Shown here piece by piece: positions 40,294-48,664 of a stretch of DNA of 64,000 bases. The DNA is from JACQWX01 sp041662295 (GTDB lineage Bacteria; Elusimicrobiota; Elusimicrobia; UBA1565; UBA9628): positions 10,874 through 74,873 of the forward strand of contig JBAZSR010000001.1 in the NCBI GenBank assembly GCA_041662295.1. Reading direction: 5' to 3'. A model generated the notes under the pieces. It made no database searches and had not been told where the DNA came from. It saw nothing but the letters and a program-made list of their open reading frames with translations. A program made the translations under genes and the position numbers. Each line of letters opens with the position of its first letter. The first letter of the stretch is position 1.

Positions 40294-40629
40294 CTATTGA
40301 CTCTCATCGAGCCATTCGTTGTCGAGATGGGCTTGGCGCCGGTCAAGCTCGTAGAGCGCCCCTGCGGGCAGCGCCAGGAGACGGCACCCGAGGGCTGCAT
40401 AGAGCCGTCTCAGCGTGCTGAGCCTGCTGTCCGCGCCCTTCTCGGCGCGGCCGACCAATGAGGCGGAGACACCGGCTTTGGCGGCGAGCTGCTTTCGATT
40501 CAGTCCGAAGCGGATGCGCATGCGGCGCAGGCATTCGCCGGTATCCCACGACGCGAATTCAGCGGGGGCCGACTCCCCATGCGCGAGCGCGTCGCGCACC
40601 GGGTCAGGGAAGTCCTGGAGTTTCCCCAT
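40294..40629 (-). CDS. Xre-family transcriptional regulator
   Basis: A 111-residue protein with a central helix-turn-helix: LRRMRIRFGLNRKQLAAKAGVSASLVGRAEKG. The N-terminal part (MGKLQDFPDPVRDAL) and C-terminal tail (ALYELDRRQAHLDNEWLDESQ) are not recognised. It is divergent from the ADP-ribosylglycohydrolase gene with 55 bp between starts, so it may control both. The start at 40629 is only 4 bp after a TATACT, so the true start could differ slightly. Confidence 0.78.
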   Translation of the reverse strand: MGKLQDFPDPVRDALAHGESAPAEFASWDTGECLRRMRIRFGLNRKQLAAKAGVSASLVGRAEKGADSRLSTLRRLYAALGCRLLALPAGALYELDRRQAHLDNEWLDESQ

Positions 40630-40667
40630 ATAGAGTATACGACCGACCCCTGCAAAAAGTTCCCTTG

Positions 40668-40676
40668 TGATATGAT
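40668..40676 (+). promoter_or_regulatory. Extended -10 promoter before the ADP-ribosylglycohydrolase
   Basis: TGATATGAT fits TGn-TATAAT with one mismatch. The ATG at 40685 is 8 bp downstream, so the message would have almost no leader. No clear -35. Confidence 0.4.
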
Positions 40677-40684
40677 GTCCATGC

Positions 40685-41641
40685 ATGGCGGACCTCGAGA
40701 CGCTCAGAAGCCGTTTCCGCGGCAGCCTCCTCGGCCTGGCTGCCGGAGACGCCCTCGGCACGACCCTCGAGTTCAAGAGTCCTGGCTCCTTTGCTCCCAT
40801 CAGCGGCATGGTTGGCGGAGGTCCCTTCCGCCTCAAGCCCGGGCAGTGGACCGACGACACCTCCATGGCCCTGTGCCTGGCCGAGAGCCTCGTGGAGCGC
40901 CGGGGCTTCGACCCCGTGGACCAGTTGAAGAGGTACTGCGCCTGGATGGACCACGGACACATGAGCTCGCGGGGAGACTGCTTCGACATCGGGGGCACCT
41001 GCAAGGCTGCCCTTCGCCGCTTCCAGGAGTCCGGGGAGAAGAACCCGGCCTGCGGCCTGACCGAGGAGAGCTCTGCCGGCAACGGCTCCATTATGCGCCT
41101 GGCGCCCGTGCCCTTGGCCTTCGCGGCCCTGCCCAAGGACGCTGTGAAGAAGTCCGGGGAGAGCTCCATGACCACGCACGCGGTCAAGGACAGCGTGGAC
41201 GCCTGCAGGTATCTCGGAGGCCTGATCACGGCAGCGGTCCGGGGCGCGTCCAAAGAGGCCCTGGTCTCGGAGCGCTTCGCGCCTGTCCCGGGGATGTGGA
41301 AGGCTTCTCCGCTTTCTCCTGCCATCGACGAGGTCGCCATGGGCTCGTTCAAGAGGCTCGAGCCTCCGAAGATCAAGGGCACGGGACACGTGGTGCGGAG
41401 CCTGGAGGCCGCGCTCTGGGCGTTCCATAAGAGCTCAGGATTCGAGCACGGCGCCCTCCTCGCGGTCAACCTAGGTGACGACGCCGACACCACCGGCGCC
41501 GTGTACGGTCAGCTTGCGGGCGCCTTCTACGGCGAGGAGGCCATCCCTGAGGATTGGCGCAAGAAGCTCGCCATGAACTCGGTCATCGCAGGGTATGCGG
41601 ACAAGCTGCTAGAATTGGCTCAGACCATGGGGGACTTGTGA
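40685..41641 (+). CDS. ADP-ribosylglycohydrolase family protein
   Basis: A 318-residue DraG/ARH-fold enzyme. The magnesium-site motifs are present: GQWTDDTSMALCLAES near residue 57 and NLGDDADTTGAVYGQLAGAFYG near 263, together with GLAAGDALG at the N-terminus. The family removes ADP-ribose from arginine, serine or small molecules. There is no obvious partner ADP-ribosyltransferase in the window. It overlaps the next gene as GTGA. Confidence 0.9.
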   Translation: MADLETLRSRFRGSLLGLAAGDALGTTLEFKSPGSFAPISGMVGGGPFRLKPGQWTDDTSMALCLAESLVERRGFDPVDQLKRYCAWMDHGHMSSRGDCFDIGGTCKAALRRFQESGEKNPACGLTEESSAGNGSIMRLAPVPLAFAALPKDAVKKSGESSMTTHAVKDSVDACRYLGGLITAAVRGASKEALVSERFAPVPGMWKASPLSPAIDEVAMGSFKRLEPPKIKGTGHVVRSLEAALWAFHKSSGFEHGALLAVNLGDDADTTGAVYGQLAGAFYGEEAIPEDWRKKLAMNSVIAGYADKLLELAQTMGDL

Positions 41642-42129
41642 TTTCCGGCGCTGAGACGGCCTATCTCGACATCGAGACCTCGTTCTCCCGGGCCATCACC
41701 ATCATCGGCATCCACCGGCCCGGCAGGGGCACGGTACAGCTCGTCCGGCCCGAGGCGGACCGGGAGAGGACCATGGCCGTGCTTGAAGGTGTTTCGCGGC
41801 TCGTCACCTTCAATGGCACCTGCTTCGACCTGCCCGTCATCCGGGGTGAACTCGGCGTGGACTTAAAGACCCGCTTCGACCACTTCGACCTGCGCTACGC
41901 CTGCGCCAGGCAGGGCTTGAAGGGCGGTTTGAAGAAGATCGAGCTCCTGCTGGGCATCTCCCGCGACACCGAGGGCGTGGACGGCTGGGCAGCCATGCGT
42001 CTCTGGGAGGAGTGGACTCGCGGATGCAAGGAGTCGCTCGACCTTCTGCTCCGGTACAACCGCGAGGACATCGAGAACCTGCCCGTGCTCGAGGCCAAGC
42101 TCTCGGGCCGCCTTCCTGCCGCGGCCTGA
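41638..42129 (+). CDS. RNase H-like (YprB-type) exonuclease domain protein
   Basis: A 163-residue stand-alone nuclease domain from GTG 41638. DEDD-type residues are visible: AYLDIETSFSRAITIIGI (D, E), VTFNGTCFDLPVI (D), and YNREDIENLPVLEAKL (D). This is the ribonuclease-H-like YprB family fold. Translationally coupled to the ADP-ribosylglycohydrolase, an unusual pairing. Confidence 0.8.
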   Translation: MISGAETAYLDIETSFSRAITIIGIHRPGRGTVQLVRPEADRERTMAVLEGVSRLVTFNGTCFDLPVIRGELGVDLKTRFDHFDLRYACARQGLKGGLKKIELLLGISRDTEGVDGWAAMRLWEEWTRGCKESLDLLLRYNREDIENLPVLEAKLSGRLPAAA

Positions 42130-42196
42130 GGCGGTCGTGGGCGCGGCGAGGGTCGCTAGCGAATTCCACCATGAGAAAATTAACAAGCGAGTCAAT

Positions 42197-42225
42197 TTGC
42201 CTATAGGCAATTAAACTAGTATCAT
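42197..42225 (+). promoter_or_regulatory. Leaderless promoter with 14-bp palindrome
   Basis: TTGCCT (42197-42202), 17 bp, TATCAT (42220-42225); ATG follows at 42232, where transcription itself should start. The -35 is half of the perfect palindrome TTGCCTATAGGCAA (42197-42210), a likely operator. Confidence 0.6.
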
Positions 42226-42231
42226 CATCTA

Positions 42232-43347
42232 ATGTTGGAGCGCTATCTGCGGGGGCAGGCGGAAGACGATCTCGGGAGCAAGATGGTCTTTGTGGGGGGG
42301 GCCAGGCAAGTGGGAAAGACCACGCTGGCCAAGTCGCTGCTGGGAAAAGAGCGGGCGGGCTACCTCAACTGGGACGTCGATGAGCATCGGGAAAGGATCC
42401 TCAAGGGCGAACTGCCGAACACGACGCTATGGGCGCTCGACGAGATCCACAAGTACCGTTCTTGGCGCAATTATCTCAAAGGACTCTACGACGGCAGGCG
42501 GCCGGGCCAGCGGGTCCTCGTCACCGGCAGCGGGCGCCTTGACCTCTACAGGTTCGGCGGGGATTCGCTTCAAGGCCGGTACCACTTTCTGCGTCTTCAT
42601 CCACTCTCCGCCGCGGAGCTGAGATTGCGTACAGAGAAGGATTTCCACGATCTTCTCGAATTGGGGGGGTTCCCCGAACCGTTCCTGGGAGGTTCCGAGA
42701 TCGAGGCCAAGCGGTGGTCCAGGGAGTATCGCAGCCGCCTTGTCCGGGACGATATCGCCAGCCTGGAACAGGTGCAGGACTTGGGCAAGCTGGAGCTGCT
42801 GATCATGCGGCTGCCCGAGCTGGTCGGGTCCCCGCTGTCCATTAACGGACTGCGGGAGGATCTGCAGGTGAGCCACAAGGCCCTGAGCCACTGGCTTCTC
42901 GTCCTGGAAAGGCTCTATGCGATCGTCCGTCTACCGCCTTTCGGGGCGGCGAAGATTCGAGCCGTGAAGAAGGAGCAGAAGCACTACCACTACGACTGGA
43001 CTTTAGTGAAGGACCCGGGTCTGCGCTTCGAGAATCTGGTGGCCATGCACCTGCTCAAGTGGGCGCACTTCCAGGAGGATGCGTTTGGACGGGACATGGA
43101 ACTGCGCTATTTTCGCGACGTGGACGGCCGGGAGGTCGATTTCGTGGTGATGGAGGACGGCAGGCCCCTGCACTTGGTGGAGTGCAAATGGGACGATGCG
43201 CCACCTGCGCCCGGCCTGCGGTATCTGATGGCGCGGGTGACGAAGGTCCAGGCGTGGCAGATATCGGCGGCGGGCAAGAAGGATTACATCACGCCGGACG
43301 GTATCCGGGTCTGTCCCGCCCTGCGGTTTTTGGAAGGGCTTGTCTGA
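42232..43347 (+). CDS. DUF4143-type AAA+ ATPase, complete
   Basis: A 371-residue relative of the protein at 1-996. Walker A GGARQVGKTTLAKSL near residue 22, Walker B-like TLWALDEIHKYR near 65, sensor VLVTGSGRLDL, then a winged helix (SINGLREDLQVSHKALSHWL) and a nuclease-like C-terminus REVDFVVMEDGRPLHLVECKWD. Complete domain order AAA_14 then DUF4143. Cellular role unknown. Own promoter with palindrome upstream. Confidence 0.88.
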   Translation: MLERYLRGQAEDDLGSKMVFVGGARQVGKTTLAKSLLGKERAGYLNWDVDEHRERILKGELPNTTLWALDEIHKYRSWRNYLKGLYDGRRPGQRVLVTGSGRLDLYRFGGDSLQGRYHFLRLHPLSAAELRLRTEKDFHDLLELGGFPEPFLGGSEIEAKRWSREYRSRLVRDDIASLEQVQDLGKLELLIMRLPELVGSPLSINGLREDLQVSHKALSHWLLVLERLYAIVRLPPFGAAKIRAVKKEQKHYHYDWTLVKDPGLRFENLVAMHLLKWAHFQEDAFGRDMELRYFRDVDGREVDFVVMEDGRPLHLVECKWDDAPPAPGLRYLMARVTKVQAWQISAAGKKDYITPDGIRVCPALRFLEGLV

Positions 43348-43380
43348 CGGCGGAAGGCGAGGACCGGCAACAAAAAGATC

Positions 43381-43454
43381 TGCGCCCGCCTGGACTTGAA
43401 CCAGGGACCATCCCGTTATGAGCGGGGTGCTCTGACCAACTGAGCTACGGGCGC
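43381..43454 (-). tRNA. tRNA-Met (CAU), elongator type
   Basis: Read on the minus strand: 7-bp acceptor stem GCGCCCG/CGGGCGC, D-arm GCTC...GAGC, anticodon loop CTCATAA with CAU, and T-arm CCTGG TTCAAGT CCAGG. The discriminator A is at 43381 and CCA is not encoded. The AGAGCAC context before the anticodon stem resembles elongator Met; tRNA-Ile2 with modified CAU cannot be fully ruled out. A T-run follows for termination (GATCTTTTTG). Confidence 0.92.
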
Positions 43455-43498
43455 GTACCGGGATTCTACAATACTTGCCCGACGGCCGCGGCCGGGAG

Positions 43499-45547
43499 TC
43501 AGAACTTCGCGCTGAGCGAGCCTTTGACCGAGATGCCCGGCGAGAGTTCGGAGGGGCTCTCCTGGTACCGCACATCGCCGAGGTTCTCCGCCACGAAGGA
43601 CGCCTGGAGGTGGGGGCCGAAGTCCTTCCAGAGCCTGACGCTCAAGAGGGAGTGGCTGGGGCTGGTCAGGTAGTTGGCGTCATCCTGGTACTGCTTGTCC
43701 TTGTAGGCCCACCACAGGCTCATGCCCAGCCACGGGTGCGCCCACTCCGCCGACAGGGTCGCGGCGTGCGCTGGCGTGTTGGCGAGGGTCCTGCCCTCGA
43801 GCGCCGCGTTGCTGGAGAAGCGGCGGATCCTCGATTGGTGGGCGCTCACGGCCGCGGAGAAGGAGACTCGTTCGACCGGCGCGACCCTGGCGTCGAGCTC
43901 CGCGCCGTAGATGTCCACCCGGGCCACGTTCTGCCTCTGGTAGATCGGCTTGATCCCGCTGATGTTGACGGTCCGGCCGGTGTTGACGGAGTAGATGAAG
44001 TCCCGTCCCTGGGTGAAGAACAGGCTCGGCGAGACCCTCAGCCACCCCTCTTCGGTCCAATCCCCGCCGAACTCGTAGGAGTCGAGGGTCTCGGGGTCGA
44101 GGTCCGGGTTGCCCTGGGAGACTTGGTTGGAGCGCAGGAGCGACAGGCACATGTCCTCGAGCGTGGGGGGACGGAACCCCCTGCCGAGGGACGCGTACAC
44201 GGACCAGCGTTGGCTCGGCAGAAAGCGCAGGCCTGCCTTGCCGGTGTAGGCGTTCCAGGCCCGGCCGGAGAGCGGTCCATTGAGCCCGACCCAGCCCGAG
44301 TTCGTGGGGTTGAAGTAGTTGCCGTCGAAGAAGCGGGCCTGGTCGATTCGGGCGGCAGCGAAGGCCTTGAGCCGGCCGTCCTGGAAGGATAGCTCGTCTT
44401 GGAGGAAGAAGGAGAGCAGGGACATCTGGCCGCGGTTGTCGATGGAGGAGTAGGGCGCGGTCCTGTAGTGGTCGTGCGAATCCACTTTGCCCAGCCTGAA
44501 ATCCAGTCCCGCGGTCAAGGACTGGCTGAGGAAGAGGGGAGGAGTCCAGGCCAGGGCGACGCCCAGGTCCGAGCGGTCCGCCAGAACATCGATGCGCTCG
44601 TACTCATTGCCGGTCCTGAGCCGCTCTGTGGTCCTGCCGTAGTCCTGGCGCTGGAGGTGGGAATCGAGCCTCCACGCGTGTCCCTTGGCCTTCCCCTTCC
44701 AGGACAGGCGCCAGAAATCCGTGCTGTAGGCGCGGTTGTTGCCGTTTTCCGCGAGGATGGTCTGCCCCTCTCCCCGAAGGTCGTCGAAGCGGTTGAATTC
44801 GAACTCAAGGCCGCTGCTTCCTGTCTCCCAGCCGACCTTTGCGCCCAGCCCGGATGCCCTGGCGAATCGCGGCCGCGTGAACGCGGTCCGCTGAGCTTCG
44901 GGAGCGGAGATGTAGCCGCTGCTCTGCAATCCCTGGCCTGAGATGCCCCAGGTCACGGTGCCCGGGCCCAGGTTCGAGCGGCCCGAGACCGAGGCCTTGG
45001 CTGAGCGGGTGTCATAGGTGCCATAGGAGACCCTGGCGCGGGCCTCCAGGGGCTTGGCCGGCTTCTTGGAGATGACGTGGATGACGCCTGCCAGGGCGCC
45101 GCCTCCGTAGGCGTAGGAGCCGGGGCCCTTCAAGACCTCGACAGCCTCGATCTCGGCGAGGTCGAGCCGGTTGAAGTTCGCGGTCCCGGTCGCAGAGGTG
45201 TTCACGGGCACGCCGTCGAGGAGCACGAGGGTGCGGCCCTGCTCGCTGGCAGGCAGTCCCCGCACGCTCACAAAAGCGTGGTAGGACGAGTCGCCGTAGG
45301 TGCGCCAGGCATTGACGCCCGAGGCCTGCCGCAGGGCCTGATCGAGGTTCTCGGTGCCCGAGCGGGAGAGGTCCTTGTTGTCGAGCACCTCGAGCCTGCC
45401 CACGACCTCCCTCCACGGCTGAGGGGAGCGGCTGGCAGTCACCACGATGGTGTCGAGCCATGCTTTGCGGGCCTGGGCTGGGAGGGGTTCCGCTGCCGCG
45501 GCCGTAAAGGACAGGACCAGCAGGAGGACGCAGTTGAAAAGGGCCAT
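43499..45547 (-). CDS. TonB-dependent outer-membrane receptor
   Basis: A 682-residue receptor from ATG 45547, one-base overlap with the upstream stop and GAGGAAGG in front. Signal peptide (about 1-20), TonB box DTIVVTA near 33, plug domain (TLVLLDGVPVN, EVLKGPGSYAYGGGALAGVI), then a 22-strand-type barrel ending in the aromatic residue F (SLSAKF). The ligand (cobalamin, siderophore or other) is not evident. No tonB-exbBD in the window. It indicates a diderm cell. Confidence 0.92.
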   Translation of the reverse strand: MALFNCVLLLVLSFTAAAAEPLPAQARKAWLDTIVVTASRSPQPWREVVGRLEVLDNKDLSRSGTENLDQALRQASGVNAWRTYGDSSYHAFVSVRGLPASEQGRTLVLLDGVPVNTSATGTANFNRLDLAEIEAVEVLKGPGSYAYGGGALAGVIHVISKKPAKPLEARARVSYGTYDTRSAKASVSGRSNLGPGTVTWGISGQGLQSSGYISAPEAQRTAFTRPRFARASGLGAKVGWETGSSGLEFEFNRFDDLRGEGQTILAENGNNRAYSTDFWRLSWKGKAKGHAWRLDSHLQRQDYGRTTERLRTGNEYERIDVLADRSDLGVALAWTPPLFLSQSLTAGLDFRLGKVDSHDHYRTAPYSSIDNRGQMSLLSFFLQDELSFQDGRLKAFAAARIDQARFFDGNYFNPTNSGWVGLNGPLSGRAWNAYTGKAGLRFLPSQRWSVYASLGRGFRPPTLEDMCLSLLRSNQVSQGNPDLDPETLDSYEFGGDWTEEGWLRVSPSLFFTQGRDFIYSVNTGRTVNISGIKPIYQRQNVARVDIYGAELDARVAPVERVSFSAAVSAHQSRIRRFSSNAALEGRTLANTPAHAATLSAEWAHPWLGMSLWWAYKDKQYQDDANYLTSPSHSLLSVRLWKDFGPHLQASFVAENLGDVRYQESPSELSPGISVKGSLSAKF

Positions 45548-47043
45548 CAAGAGCCTTCCTCAACTGCGCGGGAGAGGATTTCGACTAGTCTGACCATGGC
45601 CAGGGTGTCCTGGCCGCAGTATTCCTTGAGGTTCGCTTTGAGGCGTTCGGCTTCCTCTGGGTCGAGCTTGCCGGACATCAGCTGGAGATAGGCTGCTTGA
45701 GCGTCTTCTCCATTGGCGACTGCCAAGCCGGCATAGGTCATGTCAGGGACCAGGACAGGGAGCACTTTCTTGATGGACCACCTGCCCTTGAACCCTGGGT
45801 GGACATAATGTGCTCTGCTGAAGGATTCTGCTGAATCCCAAAGCCTTTGTTTAATGCTTAGAAGGGGCGTGGAAGCTGAAGGGAAATGTTCAGCCAGCAC
45901 CTTCAGGCACATCCCCTCGAAGTCCTTGCTGTAGGCTATGACGGAACCTGAAGAAGCGATGTTTTTTACAAGAAAATCAACCAACCTGGGCCGCGGGTCT
46001 TCAGTTGCGCTGCCAAGGTACTCCAGATGGCGCAAGCTGCTTCCGGGAGTGTCCTGGATGTGCAGGGAGGCTTGGAAGGGAAGTTGTTCCATGGGCCGGC
46101 AATCGTCAAATGGCGGGATGGCTGGGCTGATGGTCTCGAAATCGAGATAGTGGAGCGGGTACTTCAGGCGCTTGATATGTTTTTGGATCTCAGACTTGTT
46201 GACCAGGGTCCGATGGTCTTTTTCAGCCAATCTTTGGAGCGCTTGCTGGGGAGAAAGGGGGAAGTCCTCCGGAATCGCGCTGATCTCGGAGATTCCGCGC
46301 TCCTGCAGTTGTCCGATCTTATCCCAGGAGAGGTGCTTGATATGGTGGATGGAGGTGTCCTGGATATCCTTCCAGCAGTGTTCGTAGAATCCGCACTTAT
46401 GTTGGGCCTTGCACCACGGGCCTATCGCCGTCGAAGGCGGCGTAGTTGATTTCGCTATTTCTGCTAATTCGGCCAGTTTGGCTTTAATTTCGTGTTTTAA
46501 ATGTCTGGTCTCCTCAGAAACGTCGGCAATTGTGAAGAGTTTGGCCAGATCCAATGGGCCTTTGCGCAGATAGCGGTTGTTGATGTAGACGATGCAGACT
46601 GCCGCGACGTTCAAGCCGGACTCTTCCAGGACATGTCTTTGGACTGCGGCATCCTGCACGTATACATCCTTGACCTCTCCCGAACTCTTCACCTCATAGA
46701 GGTTCCAGGATCCGCGTTTTCCCGCGATGAGGATGTCCGGCCGCACCAGGGTATCGGCCGCCACGAAGGCCGCCTCGTAAATGGTCGTGGCGCCGGAATC
46801 CAGGGCCATCCGGGTCTCTTCGAGCGCCTCCTTGATATGGCGGTGGTCCGCCGTGATGAGGACCCCTCCGGGGAAGCGCTCCCGAGCCAATCCGCCCACG
46901 GCATGGCCTTGGTCGAATATCCTCTGCAAGGAAGGCGATGTCTTGGTCATGAGCTCCGGGTGATGGCGGTAGAGCCAAAGGGACTTGAGGCACTGCAGGC
47001 CCCGGATGTACTGGGATTTGGAAAGGATGTAGGGCTGGGACAA
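45547..47043 (-). CDS. DUF2779 nuclease: Cas4-like domain fused to DEDD exonuclease domain
   Basis: A 498-residue protein. The N-terminal half is Cas4-like: Cys18 plus C211, C217 and C223 in WCKAQHKCGFYEHC could bind an iron-sulphur cluster, and D103, E117 and K119 (RPD...YEVK) form a PD-(D/E)xK site. The C-terminal half begins HYLDFETISPAIPPFDD (D301, E303) and ends YCGQDTLAMV, a DEDD RNase-H-like exonuclease pattern. Base composition is richer in A/T than neighbours. No CRISPR array nearby. Substrate unknown. Confidence 0.8.
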   Translation of the reverse strand: MSQPYILSKSQYIRGLQCLKSLWLYRHHPELMTKTSPSLQRIFDQGHAVGGLARERFPGGVLITADHRHIKEALEETRMALDSGATTIYEAAFVAADTLVRPDILIAGKRGSWNLYEVKSSGEVKDVYVQDAAVQRHVLEESGLNVAAVCIVYINNRYLRKGPLDLAKLFTIADVSEETRHLKHEIKAKLAELAEIAKSTTPPSTAIGPWCKAQHKCGFYEHCWKDIQDTSIHHIKHLSWDKIGQLQERGISEISAIPEDFPLSPQQALQRLAEKDHRTLVNKSEIQKHIKRLKYPLHYLDFETISPAIPPFDDCRPMEQLPFQASLHIQDTPGSSLRHLEYLGSATEDPRPRLVDFLVKNIASSGSVIAYSKDFEGMCLKVLAEHFPSASTPLLSIKQRLWDSAESFSRAHYVHPGFKGRWSIKKVLPVLVPDMTYAGLAVANGEDAQAAYLQLMSGKLDPEEAERLKANLKEYCGQDTLAMVRLVEILSRAVEEGS

Positions 47044-47095
47044 GTAATTTCTCCGAAGGAATAAGAATATATTATATATTCATAGCTTCAATCGA

Positions 47096-47932
47096 ATGAC
47101 CAAGCCACTCATCCTGGTGTGCAATGACGACGGGATCGGCTCTCCTGGCTTGCGCGCCGCTGCCCAAGCAGTGACAGGCCTCGGCGAGGTCGTGGTCGTG
47201 GCGCCCAAGTCCCAGCAAACAGCAGCTGGCAGGAGCCTGACCGGGCCGGACCATGCCGTGCTCGAGCCCGTGTCCTACCGCGTGTCCGGCCGCAAGATCC
47301 GGGCATACCAGGTGGACTGCTCGCCGGCCATGCTCGTGGACCTTGCGTTCGTGGTCCTGTTCTCTGGACGGCTCCCGGACCTGGTGGTTTCGGGGATCAA
47401 CTACGGGGAGAACGCGGGAGCGGTGGTGACGGCCTCCGGCACCGTTGGAGCCGCGCTCGAGGCAGCGGGGCTCGGCGTGCCTGCCTTGGCCGTGTCCCGC
47501 CAGACCGAGATCAAGCACCACATGCGCTACGGAAGGCTGGATTGGGGCGCCAGCCGCCACTTCACGCGCAAGGTCGTCAAGATGCTGCTGGGAAGGCGCT
47601 TTCCGGACGGCGTGGATGTCTTCAACCTCAATGTCCCGGCTGACGCGAAGAAGACCACGCCCATGCGGCTGACGCGCGTGTCCCGGCAATCCTACTTCAT
47701 CTTCGAGATACCCGGAGCCACGCTGGCCTCCTCCCTGGGCGATGGCCGTGTGCGCGTCAAGGTCGGCCACGACTGCCTTGAAAAGGACTCTGACATCTAT
47801 GCCCTGACCTGCGACCGGGTGGTCTCCCTGACCCCGCTCACCTCGGACCTGACGTCCCGCGCGCGGCCGGGAAAGGTCAATGCCTGGCTTGCCAGTTCCT
47901 GCCGAGCTGAGCGCTCCCGTCCCCTGCAATAA
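47096..47932 (+). CDS. surE: 5'/3'-nucleotidase SurE
   Basis: A 278-residue enzyme dephosphorylating nucleoside monophosphates. The metal-binding start ILVCNDDGIGSPGL (two Asp), VAPKSQQTAAGRSLT and VVSGINYGENAGAVVTASGTVGAA are all family hallmarks. Length fits. It is divergent from the DUF2779 gene across a 52-bp AT-rich promoter region. Confidence 0.93.
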   Translation: MTKPLILVCNDDGIGSPGLRAAAQAVTGLGEVVVVAPKSQQTAAGRSLTGPDHAVLEPVSYRVSGRKIRAYQVDCSPAMLVDLAFVVLFSGRLPDLVVSGINYGENAGAVVTASGTVGAALEAAGLGVPALAVSRQTEIKHHMRYGRLDWGASRHFTRKVVKMLLGRRFPDGVDVFNLNVPADAKKTTPMRLTRVSRQSYFIFEIPGATLASSLGDGRVRVKVGHDCLEKDSDIYALTCDRVVSLTPLTSDLTSRARPGKVNAWLASSCRAERSRPLQ

Positions 47933-47989
47933 ACCTCCCCCAGGGCCGTTATCCATGGTAGGCCGCACACAGACTTCAAGGGAGGTGTT

Positions 47990-48574
47990 ATGAAGAAAGC
48001 GTTCTGGGTCGCGATGGCAGCGGGAATCGTGGGGCTGGGGCTTCAGACGGGATCGCTTTGGGCCGAGGACAAGGCTTCAGCAGGCAAGGGCGCCGGGGCG
48101 GTCCAGTGCGCCAAGGGCAGGATGGCCCAGCGCTTGGGCCTGACCCAGGAGCAGGCGGACAAGATGGGTGAGCTCCGGAAAGCCCAGAAGGAGGCCGTCG
48201 CGCCCCTGCGCAAAAAGCTTAAGGAAGAGACGGCCAGGCTCCGCGAGCTCGTCCGCGACGAGGCCTCTGATAAGGAGATTGCGGCTGTCCTCTCCCGTGT
48301 CCAGGAGACCCATAAGGCCATCCAGGCCGAGCAGGAGAAGCTCAAAGGCAAGCTTGCTGTCCTGCTGACGCCGAGCCAGCAGGCCAAGATGCTGCTCGCT
48401 GCTGCCAGGATGAACAAGGCCGGCAAAGGCATGCGCATGGGCGGACGCGGCAAGGGGCAAGGCGGAAAAGGCGGCTGGGAAGGCGGCAGAGGCAGGGGCG
48501 GTCAGGACGGCCGAGGCAATCGCGAAGGCCGAGGATTCGGCCGCGGCCAGGAGTGGGGCGACAGCAAAGAGTGA
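47990..48574 (+). CDS. Spy/CpxP-like periplasmic protein with Gly/Arg tail
   Basis: A 194-residue protein. Signal peptide (about 1-25), then helical LTxxQ-type core: LGLTQEQADKMGELRKAQKE and LAVLLTPSQQAKMLLAAARM, as in Spy/CpxP/CnrR-like metal or stress responders. The last 60 residues are almost only Gly, Arg, Lys and Gln (GKGQGGKGGWEGGRGRGG). GGGAGGTG precedes the ATG. Followed by a strong hairpin at 48596-48624. Confidence 0.8.
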   Translation: MKKAFWVAMAAGIVGLGLQTGSLWAEDKASAGKGAGAVQCAKGRMAQRLGLTQEQADKMGELRKAQKEAVAPLRKKLKEETARLRELVRDEASDKEIAAVLSRVQETHKAIQAEQEKLKGKLAVLLTPSQQAKMLLAAARMNKAGKGMRMGGRGKGQGGKGGWEGGRGRGGQDGRGNREGRGFGRGQEWGDSKE

Positions 48575-48595
48575 CGATGCTGTCGTTGTCCGCGG

Positions 48596-48624
48596 GCGGG
48601 CCCGGAGGCAGGCTCCGGGCCCGC
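48596..48624 (+). terminator. Strong hairpin after the Spy-like gene
   Basis: Perfect 12-bp stem (48596-48607 with 48613-48624) and a 5-nt loop, all G/C except one base pair. There is no clean T-run after it, so rho-independent termination is uncertain. Confidence 0.45.
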
Positions 48625-48664
48625 TTCGTCGTCCAAGGCAAAATCAGCTATCATAGACGGGCGG

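Noticed and set aside
40294..41641. Toxin-antitoxin pair (Xre with ADP-ribosylglycohydrolase)
   Set aside because: The partner is a de-ADP-ribosylating enzyme rather than a toxin and no ADP-ribosyltransferase is adjacent; left as a regulator plus enzyme module.
45547..47043. Part of a CRISPR-Cas locus because of the Cas4-like domain
   Set aside because: No repeat array, cas1, cas2 or other cas gene was seen anywhere in the window.
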